A stretch of 64,000 bases of DNA from Sanderia malayensis (GCA_013076295.1 RQOL01000829.1:32331-96330), one strand, 5' to 3'; counted from the stretch's first letter, positions 23,049-41,091 are shown. Made by a program: numbers and translations. The notes: a model not told the origin generated them from the sequence alone.

Positions 23049-24878
23049 ACGAAAGTGCAAAAGAAAGTTAAAAGAAATTAAGCTAACACTACTACATATA
23101 TATAAAACATCACAATAAACCACGATACTACTATGTTCAGACAAAACTGCTATCCGTAAAAAAACTTTAATGCTTGAATAGTCAAGGATCACATGTTCAA
23201 AATAGGTTATGAACAAAAGCATTATAAAGCCATTCATTGTAATTAGACTTGAATCAAGAATGATTATGATGATGACTATTATCAGATTGTCGTATGATGT
23301 TGGTCTGTTCCCAGGCATTTCAGCTGTTTTAGACTGCATGTATATTTATCATGCTTAAAAACAAACTGATCCATTTCAGTCTAAAATATCCAAACTTTCT
23401 CAGATCGCGGAGTGACCTTCAATGGTACATTTGGAAATATTTGGTTAATTTGCGCCTGGACAGACACTTGAAACCTACTAACTAATAAAAAAGCCTTTTA
23501 CATTTCTAAGCAAATTCAAAGATAACTTGCATCGCTCCATTTATCTAAATAATCGCAGATTTCATGCCCGAAAACTATCAATTATTCCTCTTATTTTGGA
23601 GTTTGAGTCAGTTACATAAGGCGCGGAGCACGCCACGACCTAATCACCCAGCACCCACCAACTAGACTGATTTTCCTGAACCTGATTATAAACAGTCTAG
23701 CAACAGACCCCCTCGTCGCAACAACAACAACGAGTTCTTGTATACGAGGCTGAAGGTAAATATACGAGGCTGTAGTAATTATATATCAGACCAAGGGCGG
23801 ATCCATCTTGCTTACAAAATGAAAACGTGTGCTACAGAAACAGGAAGGGTAAATAAATCCATCATGCCACGAACATGTAAATTTCATTACCTTTTGTCAA
23901 CAACAAAAAGACAGTCATTTGTCAGACATTATTCTCTGTTAGTTCTCATACAGACTTCTTACGCATCTCTATGTCTTTGTGCAGTTATATCATTGATACA
24001 ACAATGCCTATAGCCAGTCTGGTTTCACATTTAACCAATCAAACAAAACCACGACCGTTTTCGTTGCGTTTGTGTTGCTAGGCAGTCAGTAGCCAGATGG
24101 TTTCGTCAGAAGAATGCACTGGAAAGGAAATAAATCATATAAGCATATAAGCAAAAATGCAATATTTACGTTAGAGATAGAACAGGCAGCTTTGTTAACC
24201 GCGTAAGTTGTGTCATGGCAACATATTGCTGTAGTCGGAAAATGGAAACATGATGAAAGGCAGAATCAATATACCAGACGGGTAAAGGTAATGGAAATGC
24301 AAGAAAAGACAGCCACTTAATTCCATAAAAGCGGGGTGGAGTCAAAAACAATTTGCTACCGTACTTTTTTTCTTTAACAGAACCAAATTCTACAACTATA
24401 TGGAGTAGGATATATCACACATCTAATTTCACGGTGTACTCAACTGTTCAAATTGAGAACATGAGAGGGAGTGATATAGGCATAACTTGTTTACCTTTAA
24501 GACACATTAACCAACTTTGAACTTGAAGATCTGACTAACGAAGTGGCTATGCATAAACACAGTTGTTGCCTTGTTTTCCCAGAGATTTGATACTTGCTAC
24601 AAGAAGGGCAAACATCCCACAACCTGGACTTAACTTGACATTTACCGGTTGTAACATTCTCTTTGATTCCGTATAAAATCAAATGCTTGACATCTCAATC
24701 AACCAATTCACATCGCGGCATTTACATGGCAGAAAAATCCTGACAAAAAATAAACATATTTTGTCAGAAAATTCTGTTAGAGAAACCTGAATGAAAGGCC
24801 CAAAATGGAAAGAATTGACACGATGTTTCCTTTCCTGTTAACACAGCCAGTCTGCCTACCTTTAATCACCTCGCAGTC
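23049..24878. other. intergenic region between CREB3-like and adenosine kinase genes
   Basis: No supported gene. The short open frames at 23738-24013, 24166-24351 and 24497-24682 lack domains or splice structure. Confidence 0.4.
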
Positions 24879-24922
24879 GCAATATGTTGCAAGCTAAGTT
24901 GCAATATGTTGCTAGCTAAGTT
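24879..24922. repeat. 22-bp tandem duplication
   Basis: The 22-bp segment GCAATATGTTGC followed by A or T and AGCTAAGTT occurs twice back to back with a single mismatch. It lies about 240 bp past the adenosine kinase stop codon. Confidence 0.75.
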
Positions 24923-25159
24923 GCAACTCCCGATCGATAAAGGAAGAAAACACAGGATAAAAACGTTACAACCTTAAACGCCACCTCTACAGCAAAGTAG
25001 AACGATTTTATAAAAAATATATATTGCATTAAAAGCATGCGTTACGCCTCCGCAGGATAGTGTATTAGCTGCAGAGTTTCACTACTTGGACACATTGTTA
25101 ACAATGCATGCATGCTCGTAATGCTTTTCCCATTTGCGATAGTCTTATATGCTTGTTGT

Positions 25160-29200
<4,041 letters not shown>

Positions 29201-29762
29201 AGCTAATACAATAGATAATTGTGCAGCTTTTGAAAATTGGGACCTCCCAGTAAAACTTCAGAGCAAGAAAAGGACCTTGTGCTGCGAGGCACAAATTGTC
29301 ATTATCAAAATAAGAGGAGGGGCCAATCATTTTGAATGTGGCTTCACATGCCAAAGACAAACGGAAAGGGAGATCCTCAAATTACAATTTTTAATTCCGG
29401 GGAAGATTTTAAAATATAGATTGACCACATTTTGCTGATTTTAAGAAAATAGATTCTGTAGACAACACTCTAGTGGGCAATGCTGATTTCTGGGGGGGGC
29501 AGGGGGCGGAGCCCCTCTTGTTAAAATATATGCTGAATTTGGGGAGGGCTCAGCCCCCCTAAAAAACTCTATATTTGTGCACTGCAAAATTCTGATGTCC
29601 ATTGCATGCCAGATGATAATTCTCCTATCGTCGGTGTCTTAATCAGTTGTTTCTATTCCAAGTTCATAAACCAATGTTTAATCTGGTTTGGTTTGTGTTA
29701 GCACGTTTTTCATATTTGCGCAAATGAAAACATGGGTGTGGTCACAAAACAAAACACCCAGT
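29201..29762. promoter_or_regulatory. ADK 5' flank and promoter region, G-rich tract
   Basis: The 560 bp between the ADK start codon and the satellite must hold the 5' UTR and the proximal promoter unless an upstream non-coding exon lies further away. It contains GGGGGGGGCAGGGGGCGGAG (about 29490-29510), a GC-box-like and possibly G-quadruplex-forming tract. The short frame at 29172-29438 has no support. Confidence 0.45.
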
Positions 29763-32700
29763 TCGAATTTCATGAAGGATACATAAAGTTATTCACCACT
29801 TGCGAGAATTTGAAATTGTTAACTTTTGAACCAATTGTCCTAGAAAGCTCAAAATTGTTGCAACGTGATCAGAAGGCCCTAAATAGTACATTTTGATTAT
29901 TTGTGAGCCAAAAATCAATCATTTTCGATTTTCGGTCTCTCGAATTAGGACTTTCATGATGGATGCATAAAGTTATTCACCACTTGCCAGTATTTGAAAT
30001 TGCTAACTTTTGAACCAATTGTCCTAGAGAGCTGAAAATTGTTGCAACGTAATCAGAATAGCCCAAATAGTGGGCATCGACTATTTTCAATCCATATTTC
30101 ATGGCAATCTGTCCTCAGCTTTCCGAAACACCTGAAAGGAGGTTTTCTAAGGGTTGAAAGCAGGTCGTTAACCGATGCTTTGGAAGGACGAAATCTCTTG
30201 AAATAATTGTCCTAGAGAGCTGCAAATTGTTGCAACGAGATCAGAAGGCCCTAAATAGTACGTTTCGACTATTTGTGAGCCAAATTTCAATCATTTTCGA
30301 TTTTCGGTCTCTCGAATTTGGACTTTCATAATGGATGCATAAAGTTATTCACTACTTGCGATTATTTGAAATTGCTAGCATTTGAACAAATTGTCTTAGA
30401 GAGCTGAAAATTGTTGCAACGTGATCAGAATGACCCAAATAGTGGTATTCGTCTATTTGCAATCCACATTTCGTGGTAATCTGTCCCCAGCGTACGGTAA
30501 GGGTTTCAAGGAGGTTTTCTAAAGGTTTCAAGTAGGTCGATATCCGGTTCTTTTAGAGTGCCTATAACTATTCAAAAAAATGTCCTAGAGCTGCAAATTG
30601 TTGCAACGTGATTAGAAGGCCCTAAATAGTACGTTTTGACTATTTGTGAGCCAAATTTCAATCATTTTCGAATTTCGGTCTCTCGAATTTGGACTTTCAT
30701 GATGGATGCATAAAGTTATTCACCACTTGCCAGTATTTGAAATTGCTAACTTTTGAACCAATTGTCCTAGAGAGCTGAAAATTGTTGCAACGTGATCAGA
30801 ATAGCCCAAATAGTGGGCATCGGCTATTTGCAACCATATTTCATGGCAATCTGTCCTCGGCGTTCCAAAACACCTGAAAGGAGGTTTTCTAAGGGTTGAA
30901 AGCAGGTCGTTAACCGATGCTTTGGAAGGACGAAATCTCTTGAAATAATTGTCCTGGAGAGCTGCAAATTGTTGCAACGTAATCAGAAGGCCCTAAATAG
31001 TACGTTTGGACTATTTGTGAGCCAAATTTCAATCATTTTTGATTTTCGGTCTCTCGATTTCGGACTTTCATGATGGATGCATAAAGTTATTCACTACTTG
31101 CGAGTATTTGAAATTGCTAACTTTTGAACCAATTGTTCTAGAGAGCTGCAAATTGTTGCAACGTGATTAGAATGACCCAAATAGTGGGATTCGTTTATTT
31201 GCAATCCATATTTCATGGTAATCTGTCCTCAGCGTTCCAAAACACCTGAAAGGAGGTTTTCTAAGGGTTGAAAGCAGGTCGTTAACCGATGCTTGGAAGG
31301 ACGAAATCTCTTGAAATAATTGTCCTAGAGAGCTGAAAATTGTTGCAACGTAATCAGAAGGCCATAAATAGTACGTTTTGACTCTTTGTGAGACAAATTT
31401 CAATCATTTTCGATTTTCGGTCTCTCGATTTCGGACTTTCATGATGGATGCATAAAGTTATTCACTACTTGCGAGTATTTGAAATTGCTAACTTTTGAAC
31501 CAAATGTCCTAGAGCGCTGAAAATTGTTGCAACGTGATCAGAATGACCCAGATAGTGGGATTCGTCTATTTGCAATCCATATTTCGTGGTAATCTGTCCC
31601 CAGCGTTCGGTAAGGGTTTCAAGGAGGTTTTCTAAGGGTTTCAAGTAGGTCGATATCCGGTTCTTTTAGAGTGCCTATAACTATTCAAAAAAATGTCCTA
31701 GAGAGCTGCAAATTGTTGCAGCGTGATCAGAATAGCCCAAATAGTTGGCATCGACTATTTGCAATCCATATTTCATGGTAATCTGTCCTCGGCGTTCCAA
31801 AACACCTGAAAGGAGGTTTTCTAAGGGTTGAAAGCAGGTCGTTAACCGATGCTTGGAAGGACGAAATCTCTTGAAATAATTGTCCTAGAGAGCTGAAAAT
31901 TGTTGCAACGTAATCAGAAGGCCCTAAATAGTACGTTTTGACTCTTTGTGAGACAAATTTCAATCATTTTCGATTTTCGGTCTCTCGAATTTGGACTTTC
32001 ATGATGGATGCATAAAGTTATTCTCCACTTGCGAGTATTTGAAATTGCTAACTTTTGAACCAATTGTTCTAGAGAGCTGAAATTTGTTGCAACGTGATCA
32101 GAATGACCCAAATAGTGGGATTCGTCTATTTGCAATCCACATTTCGTGGTAATCTGTCCCCAGCGTTCGGTAAGGGTTTCAAGGAGGTTTTCTAAGGGTT
32201 TCAAGTAGGTCGATATCCGGTTCTTTTAGAGTGCCTATAGCTATTCAAAAAAATGTCCTAGAGAGCTGCAAATTGTTGCAACGTGATCAGAATAGCCCAA
32301 ATAGTGGGCATCGACTATTTGGAATCCATATTTCATGGTAATCTGTCCTCAGCGTTCCAAAACACCTGAAAGGAGGTTTTCTAAGGGTTGAAAGCAGGTC
32401 GTTAACCGATGCTTTGGAAGGACGAAATCTCTTGAAATAATTGTCCTAGAGAGCTGCAAATTGTTGCAACGTGATCAGCAGCCCCTAAATAGTACGTTTT
32501 GACTATTTGTGGGCCAAATTTCAATCATTTTTGATTTTCGGTCTCTCGAATTTGGACTTTCATGATGGATACATAAAGTTATTCACTACTTGCGAGTATT
32601 TGGAATTGTTAACTTTTGAACCAATTGTCCTAGAAAGCTGAAAATTGTTGCAACGTGATCAGCAGCCCCTAAATAGTACGTTTTGACTATTTGTGAGCCA

Positions 32701-35700
32701 AATTTCAATCATTTTCGATTTTCGGTCTCTCGAATTTGGACTTTCATGATGGATACATAAAGTTATTCACTACTTGCGAGTATTTGAAATTGCTAACTTT
32801 TGAACCAAATGTCCTAGAGAGCTGAAAATTGTTGCAACGTGATCAGAATGACCCAGATAGTGGGATTCGTCTATTTGCAATCCACATTTCGCGGTAATCT
32901 GTCCCCAGCGTTCGGTAAGGGTTTCAAGGAGGTTTTCTGAGGGTTTCAAGTAGGTCGATATCCGGTTCTTTTAGAGTGCCTATAACTATTCAAAAAAATG
33001 TCCTAGAGAGCTGCAAATTGTTGCAACGTGATCAGAATAGCCCAAATAGTTGGCATCGACTATTTGCAATCCATATTTCATGGTAATCTGTCCTCGGCGT
33101 TCCAAAACACCTGAAAGGAGGTTTTCTAAGGGTTGAAAGCAGGTCGCTAACCGATGCTTGGAAGGACGAAATCTCTTGAAATAATTGTCCTAGAGAGCTG
33201 AAAATTGTTGCAACGTAATCAGAAGGCCCTAAATAGTACGTTTTGACTATTTGTGAGACAAATTTCAATCATTTTCGATTTTCGGTCTTTCGAATTTGGA
33301 CTTTCATGATGGATGCATAAAGTTATTCTCCACTTGCGAGTATTTGAAATTGCTAACTTTTGAACCAATTGTTCTAGAGAGCTGAAATTTGTTGCAACGT
33401 GATCAGAATGACCCAAATAGTGGGATTCGTCTATTTGCAATCCACATTTCGTGATAATCTGTCCCCAGCGTTCGGTAAGGGTTTCAAGGAGGTTTTCTGA
33501 GGGTTTCAAGTAGGTCGATATCCGGTTCTTTTAGAGTGCCTATAACTATTCAAAAAAATGTCCTAGAGAGCTGCAAATTGTTGCAACGTGATCAGAATAG
33601 CCCAAATAATTGGCATCGACTATTTGCAATCCATATTTCATGGTAATCTGTCCTCGGCGTTCCAAAACACCTGAAAGGAGGTTTTCTAAGGGTTGAAAGC
33701 AGGTCGTTAACCGATGCTTGGAAGGACGAAATCTCTTGAAATAATTGTCCTAGAGAGCTGAAAATTGTTGCAACGTAATCAGAAGGCCCTAAATAGTACG
33801 TTTTGACTCTTTGTGAGACAAATTTCAATCATTTTCGATTTTCGGTCTTTCGAATTTGGACTTTCATGATGGATGCATAAAGTTATTCTCCACTTGCGAG
33901 TATTTGAAATTGCTAACTTTTGAACCAATTGTTCTAGAGAGCTGAAATTTGTTGCAACGTGATCAGAATGACCCAAATAGTGGGATTCGTCTATTTGCAA
34001 TCCACATTTCGTGATAATCTGTCCCCAGCGTTCGGTAAGGGTTTCAAGGAGGTTTTCTAAGGGTTTCAAGTAGGTCGATATCCGGTTCTTTTAGAGTGCC
34101 TGTAGCTATTCAAAAAAATGTCCTAGAGAGCTGCAAATTGTTGCAACGTGATCAGCAGCCCCTAAATAGTACGTTTTGACTATTTGTCGGCCAAATTTCA
34201 ATCATTTTTGATTTTCGGTCTCTCGAATTTGGACTTTCATGATGGATACATAAAGTTATTCACTACTTGCGAGTATTTGGAATTGTTAACTTTTGAACCA
34301 ATTGTCCTAGAAAGCTGAAAATTGTTGCAACGTGATCAGCAGCCCCTAAATAGTACGTTTTGACTATTTGTGAGCCAAATTTCAATCATTTTCGATTTTC
34401 GGTCTCTCGAATTTGGACTTTCATGATGGATACATAAAGTTATTCACTACTTGCGAGTATTTGAAATTGCTAACTTTTGAACCAAATGTCCTAGAGAGCT
34501 GAAAATTGTTGCAACGTGATCAGAATGACCCAGATAGTGGGATTCGTCTATTTGCAATCCACATTTCGCGGTAATCTGTCCCCAGCGTTCGGTAAGGGTT
34601 TCAAGGAGGTTTTCTGAGGGTTTCAAGTAGGTCGATATCCGGTTCTTTTAGAGTGCCTATAACTATTCAAAAAAATGTCCTAGAGAGCTGCAAATTGTTG
34701 CAACGTGATCAGAATAGCCCAAATAGTTGGCATCGACTATTTGCAATCCATATTTCATGGTAATCTGTCCTCGGCGTTCCAAAACACCTGAAAGGAGGTT
34801 TTCTAAGGGTTGAAAGCAGGTCGTTAACCGATGCTTTGGAAGGACGAAATCTCTTGAAATAATTATCCTAGAGAGCTGAAAATTGTTGCAACGTGATCAG
34901 AAGGCCCTAAATAGTACGTTTGGGTTATTTGTGAGCCAAATTTCAATCATTTTCGATTTTCTGTCGCTCGAAATTGGACTTTCATGATGGATGCATAATG
35001 TTATTCACTGCTTGCGAGTTTTTGAAATTGCTAACTCTTCAACCAAATGTCCTAGAGAGCTGCAAATTGTTGCAACGTGATCAGAATGACCCAAATAGTG
35101 GGATTCGAGTACTTGCAATCCATATTTCATGGTAATCTGTCCTCGGCGTTCCAAAACACCTGAAAGGAGGTTTTCTAAGGGTTGAAAGCAAGTCGTTAAC
35201 CGATGCTTTGGAAGGACGAAATCTCTTGAAATAATTGTCCTAGAGAGCTGAAAATTGTTGCAACGTAATCAGAAGGCCCTAAATAGTACGTTTTGACTCT
35301 TTGTGAGACAAATTTCAATCATTTTCGATTTTCGGTCTCTCGAATTTGGACTTTCATGATGGATGCATAAAGTTATTCTCCACTTGCGAGTATTTGAAAT
35401 TGCTAACTTTTGAACCAATTGTTCTAGAGAGCTGAAATTTGTTGCAACGTGATCAGAATGACCCAAATAGTGGGATTCGTCTATTTGCAATCCACATTTC
35501 GTGGTAATCTGTCCCCAGCGTTCGGTAAGGGTTTCAAGGAGGTTTTCTAAGGGTTTCAAGTAGGTCGATATCCGGTTCTTTTAGAGTGCCTATAGCTATT
35601 CAAAAAAATGTCCTAGAGAGCTGCAAATTGTTGCAACGTGATCAGAATAGCCCAAATAGTGGGCATCGACTATTTGGAATCCATATTTCATGGTAATCTG

Positions 35701-38700
35701 TCCTCAGCGTTCCAAAACACCTGAAAGGAGGTTTTCTAAGGGTTGAAAGCAGGTCGTTAACCGATGCTTTGGAAGGACGAAATCTCTTGAAATAATTGTC
35801 CTAGAGAGCTGCAAATTGTTGCAACGTGATCAGCAGCCCCTAAATAGTACGTTTTGACTATTTGTGGGCCAAATTTCAATCATTTTTGATTTTCGGTCTC
35901 TCGAATTTGGACTTTCATGATGGATACATAAAGTTATTCACTCCTTGCGAGTATTTGGAATTGTTAACTTTTGAACCAATTGTCCTAGAAAGCTGAAAAT
36001 TGTTGCAACGTGATCAGCAGCCCCTAAATAGTACGTTTTGACTATTTGTGAGCCAAATTTCAATCATTTTCGATTTTCGGTCTCTCGAATTTGGACTTTC
36101 ATGATGGATACATAAAGTTATTCACTACTTGCGAGTATTTGAAATTGCTAACTTTTGAACCAAATGTCCTAGAGAGCTGAAAATTGTTGCAACGTGATCA
36201 GAATGACCCAGATAGTGGGATTCGTCTATTTGCAATCCACATTTCGCGGTAATCTGTCCCCAGCGTTCGGTAAGGGTTTCAAGGAGGTTTTCTGAGGGTT
36301 TCAAGTAGGTCGATATCCGGTTCTTTTAGAGTGCCTATAACTATTCAAAAAAATGTCCTAGAGAGCTGCAAATTGTTGCAACGTGATCAGAATAGCCCAA
36401 ATAGTTGGCATCGACTATTTGCAATCCATATTTCATGGTAATCTGTCCTCGGCGTTCCAAAACACCTGAAAGGAGGTTTTCTAAGGGTTGAAAGCAGGTC
36501 GTTAACCGATGCTTGGAAGGACGAAATCTCTTGAAATAATTGTCCTAGAGAGCTGAAAATTGTTGCAACGTAATCAGAAGGCCCTAAATAGTACGTTTTG
36601 ACTCTTTGTGAGACAAATTTCAATCATTTTCGATTTTCGGTCTTTCGAATTTGGACTTTCATGATGGATGCATAAAGTTATTCTCCACTTGCGAGTATTT
36701 GAAATTGCTAACTTTTGAACCAATTGTTCTAGAGAGCTGAAATTTGTTGCAACGTGATCAGAATGACCCAAATAGTGGGATTCGTCTATTTGCAATCCAC
36801 ATTTCGTGATAATCTGTCCCCAGCGTTCGGTAAGGGTTTCAAGGAGGTTTTCTAAGGGTTTCAAGTAGGTCGATATCCGGTTCTTTTAGAGTGCCTATAG
36901 CTATTCAAAAAAATGTCCTAGAGAGCTGCAAATTGTTGCAACGTGATCAGAATAGCCCAAATAGTGGGCATCGACTATTTGGAATCCATATTTCATGGTA
37001 ATCTGTCCTCAGCGTTCCAAAACACCTGAAAGGAGGTTTTCTAAGGGTTGAAAGCAGGTCGTTAACCGATGCTTTGGAAGGACGAAATCTCTTGAAATAA
37101 TTGTCCTAGAGAGCTGCAAATTGTTGCAACGTGATCAGCAGCCCCTAAATAGTACGTTTTGACTATTTGTGGGCCAAATTTCAATCATTTTTGATTTTCG
37201 GTCTCTCGAATTTGGACTTTCATGATGGATACATAAAGTTATTCACTACTTGCGAGTATTTGGAATTGTTAACTTTTGAACCAATTGTCCTAGAAAGCTG
37301 AAAATTGTTGCAACGTGATCAGCAGCCCCTAAATAGTACGTTTTGACTATTTGTGAGCCAAATTTCAATCATTTTCGATTTTCGGTCTCTCGAATTTGGA
37401 CTTTCATGATGGATACATAAAGTTATTCACTACTTGCGAGTATTTGGAATTGCTAACTTTTGAACCAAATGTCCTAGAGAGCTGAAAATTGTTGCAACGT
37501 GATCAGAATGACCCAGATAGTGGGATTCGTCTATTTGCAATCCACATTTCGCGGTAATCTGTCCCCAGCATTCGGTAAGGGTTTCAAGGAGGTTTTCTGA
37601 GGGTTTCAAGTAGGTCGATATCCGGTTCTTTTAGAGTGCCTATAACTATTCAAAAAAATGTCCTAGAGAGCTGCAAATTGTTGCAACGTGATCAGCAGCC
37701 CCTAAATAGTACGTTTTGACTATTTGTGGGCCAAATTTCAATCATTTTTGATTTTCGGTCTCTCGAATTTGGACTTTCATGATGGATACATAAAGTTATT
37801 CACTACTTGCGAGTATTTGGAATTGTTAACTTTTGAACCAATTGTCCTAGAAAGCTGAAAATTGTTGCAACGTGATCAGCAGCCCCTAAATAGTACGTTT
37901 TGACTATTTGTGAGCCAAATTTCAATCATTTTCGATTTTCGGTCTCTCGAATTTGGACTTTCATGATGGATACATAAAGTTATTCACTACTTGCGAGTAT
38001 TTGAAATTGCTAACTTTTGAACCAAATGTCCTAGAGAGCTGAAAATTGTTGCAACGTGATCAGAATGACCCAGATAGTGGGATTCGTCTATTTGCAATCC
38101 ACATTTCGCGGTAATCTGTCCCCAGCGTTCGGTAAGGGTTTCAAGGAGGTTTTCTGAGGGTTTCAAGTAGGTCGATATCCGGTTCTTTTAGAGTGCCTAT
38201 AACTATTCAAAAAAATGTCCTAGAGAGCTGCAAATTGTTGCAACGTGATCAGAATAGCCCAAATAGTTGGCATCGACTATTTGCAATCCATATTTCATGG
38301 TAATCTGTCCTCGGCGTTCCAAAACACCTGAAAGGAGGTTTTCTAAGGGTTGAAAGCAGGTCGTTAACCGATGCTTTGGAAGGACGAAATCTCTTGAAAT
38401 AATTATCCTAGAGAGCTGAAAATTGTTGCAACGTGATCAGAAGGCCCTAAATAGTACGTTTGGGTTATTTGTGAGCCAAATTTCAATCATTTTCGATTTT
38501 CTGTCGCTCGAAATTGGACTTTCATGATGGATGCATAATGTTATTCACTGCTTGCGAGTTTTTGAAATTGCTAACTCTTCAACCAAATGTCCTAGAGAGC
38601 TGCAAATTGTTGCAACGTGATCAGAATGACCCAAATAGTGGGATTCGAGTACTTGCAATCCATATTTCATGGTAATCTGTCCTCGGCGTTCCAAAACACC

Positions 38701-39527
38701 TGAAAGGAGGTTTTCTAAGGGTTGAAAGCAGGTCGTTAACCGATGCTTTGGAAGGACGAAATCTCTTGAAATAATTGTCCTAGAGAGCTGAAAATTGTTG
38801 CAACGTAATCAGAAGGCCCTAAATAGTACGTTTTGACTCTTTGTGAGACAAATTTCAATCATTTTCGATTTTCGGTCTCTCGAGTTTGGACTTTCATGAT
38901 GGATGCATAAAGTTATTCTCCACTTGCGAGTATTTGAAATTGCTAACTTTTGAACCAATTGTTCTAGAGAGCTGAAATTTGTTGCAACGTGATCAGAATG
39001 ACCCAAATAGTGGGATTCGTCTATTTGCAATCCACATTTCGTGGTAATCTGTCCCCAGCGTTCGGTAAGGGTTTCAAGGAGGTTTTCTAAGGGTTTCAAG
39101 TAGGTCGATATCCGGTTCTTTTAGAGTGCCTATAGCTATTCAAAAAAATGTCCTAGAGAGCTGCAAATTGTTGCAACGTGATCAGAATAGCCCAAATAGT
39201 GGGCATCGACTATTTGGAATCCATATTTCATGGTAATCTGTCCTCAGCATTCCAAAACACCTGAAAGGAGGTTTTCTAAGGGTTGAAAGCAGGTCGTTAA
39301 CCGATGCTTTGGAAGGACGAAATCTCTTGAAATAATTGTCCTAGAGAGCTGCAAATTGTTGCAACGTGATCAGCAGCCCCTAAATAGTACGTTTTGACTA
39401 TTTGTGGGCCAAATTTCAATCATTTTTGATTTTCGGTCTCTCGAATTTGGACTTTCATGATGGATACATAAAGTTATTCACTCCTTGCGAGTATTTGGAA
39501 TTGTTAACTTTTGAACCAATTGTCCTA
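29763..39527. repeat. satellite array, left part (A/B/C monomers)
   Basis: It consists of tandem monomers of three related types. A (184 bp) contains CGAATTTGGACTTTCATGAT and CCTAAATAGTACGTTTTGAC. B (189 bp) contains CCCAAATAGTGGGATTCGTC and GATATCCGGTTCTTTTAGAG. C (188 bp) contains AATAGCCCAAATAGTGGGCA and AGCAGGTCGTTAACCGATGC. All share a junction ending in CCTAGAGAGCTG and ATTGTTGCAACGTGATCAG. B and C are clearly homologous through most of their length, and A aligns with them over its first third. The first 1-1.5 kb (29763-31000) is the most diverged. The 78- and 96-codon minus-strand frames that recur here are by-products of the repeat. Confidence 0.97.
33003..34121. repeat. C-A-B trimeric higher-order repeat, period 560 bp
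   Basis: Landmarks at 33032 and 33592 repeat at exactly 560 bp, as do 33219 and 33779. This equals one A (184), one B (189) and one C shortened by one base (187, GATGCTTGG in place of GATGCTTTGG). It is the simplest higher-order unit visible. Related trimers without perfect periodicity occur at 31.7-32.3 kb. Confidence 0.85.
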
Positions 39528-39860
39528 TGTAACGAATAGGTATACCGTTGTCTTGTCGGTACTCTGTAATAATTAGAGCTGGCGACGTCACGTTGTGTGA
39601 AGTCCGACACACACCCTTGTGTGAACATTAATTCCGGAAACGTGTATTTTGTCTGTCAGTGATTAAGAGTTGTACGTTGGGTTAACATCAGTTTAGTTAT
39701 CAGATTGTCGATTGAAAGTCGGTCAAAAACAGGCTTTGTTACTGAGTATTTCTCTAACAGGCCTAGGCCTTTTGGCCTAGGCTTGGCTTAACAAGACTGG
39801 TGATCTTATATATTAAAGTGTCGGCCTTGCACCGAGAAGAAGAACCCCCTAAACGTTACA
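39528..39860 (+). repeat. 5' LTR
   Basis: This 333-bp terminal repeat with TG...CA ends contains the near-palindrome AGGCCTAGGCC TTTT GGCCTAGGCT near 39761-39783. TATATATTAAAG near 39808 may be a TATA-like or poly(A)-region element. Confidence 0.92.
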
Positions 39861-40758
39861 AATTGGTGACAGAGGTGGGATCGGTAGCAAGGATGTATTT
39901 CTGATTATATTAACGTTCGTTTGCTGATTTATGCTGTTTGGTTTTGTCGCTGATGTACTGTCGAACTGGAAGTCGTTGTTTTGCTTTGTTGCGTGCCCTG
40001 CAATGTGCATGAAGTTTTTAAAGATTCAAGAAGACATTTAATTAGTTGTATGTGTGCTGACCATGGACGGTTGCAGCAGAAGAGCCACGGAGAGCCTTCG
40101 TTAGAGATTTAATTTTATTTTCAAAGACGGTATTATGGAATTGGAAACACCGAGCGATGATGTAGGCACTACCTTTGCTTGCCAATTTATGCCTCCGGGC
40201 CCTAATAACCCTTTGAACATTTTACTTTTCGTGCTTTTGGATTTGAAAACACTTCATTGCAACATGCAAGTGGATGGAACGGAGTAGAGAAACGTCGACA
40301 GTAGACAGAAAAAAATGCGTAGACAAAAAGAAAGAAAATTGATGTCCGAATTTCAAGAGTAAAGAAAGAACTATGCTGTGATCGACTGAAAGAAACGTAT
40401 AGCTCGTGTGAAAGTGACAGTGGTTCTTGAACTGAAAAGCCGTGCCAAAGACGAAAGATTTTTCCGAATCTACACCTAATACCTCACCGAACATGAAGAA
40501 TAAGAAATGAGATGAAGAAAGATGAAGTACAAATGAGATGACGAGAGTTGAGAATTAGTTGCTTTTTTTTATTATTTGGTATTATCGCAATCAAAAATTT
40601 GGTGCGTACGGGAACCGATGTTCCTTTGCCATTTCCTCCGGGCTTTTTGGATGTACCGAACAATTTCTTTTTAATTAGTAGATTTACGATAGTTGTTATG
40701 TAGTAAAATATGGTTTCGTCAAATATTAAATTTGTATAACGTTTAAAGGAGGGGATGG

Positions 40759-41091
40759 TGTAACGAATAGGTATACCGTTGTCTTGTCGGTACTCTGTAA
40801 TAATTAGAGCTGGCGACGTCACGTTGTGTGAAGTCCGACACACACCCTTGTGTGAACATTAATTCCGGAAACGTGTATTTTGTCTGTCAGTGATTAAGAG
40901 TTGTACGTTGGGTTAACATCAGTTTAGTTATCAGATTGTCGATTGAAAGTCGGTCAAAAACAGGCTTTGTTACTGAGTATTTCTCTAACAGGCCTAGGCC
41001 TTTTGGCCTAGGCTTGGCTTAACAAGACTGGTGATCTTATATATTAAAGTGTCGGCCTTGCACCGAGAAGAAGAACCCCCTAAACGTTACA
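40759..41091 (+). repeat. 3' LTR
   Basis: By eye it is identical over 333 bp to the 5' LTR. It is immediately preceded by the polypurine tract and followed by the duplicated CCTA. Confidence 0.92.

Larger units (their letters stand above)
39528..41091 (+). mobile_element. non-autonomous LTR retrotransposon (TRIM-like), inserted in the satellite
   Basis: Two 333-bp LTRs that look identical (39528-39860 and 40759-41091) flank an 898-bp interior. The LTRs begin TGTAACG and end CGTTACA. The host sequence CCTA is duplicated at both sides (39524-39527 and 41092-41095). A primer-binding-site-like TTGGTGACAGAGGTGGGATC starts 3 bp after the left LTR, and a polypurine tract AAAGGAGGGGATGG abuts the right LTR. 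This gives a + orientation. No gag or pol segment is recognisable; the two minus-strand frames (40222-40494, 40484-40843) show no domains. It must depend on proteins from another element. The PBS style and TSD suggest a Ty3/Gypsy-like partner (inference). Confidence 0.92.

Noticed and set aside
40222..40843. Protein-coding genes of 90 and 119 codons inside the LTR element
   Set aside because: They run antisense to the element as defined by its PBS and polypurine tract, one extends into the LTR, and neither shows a domain.
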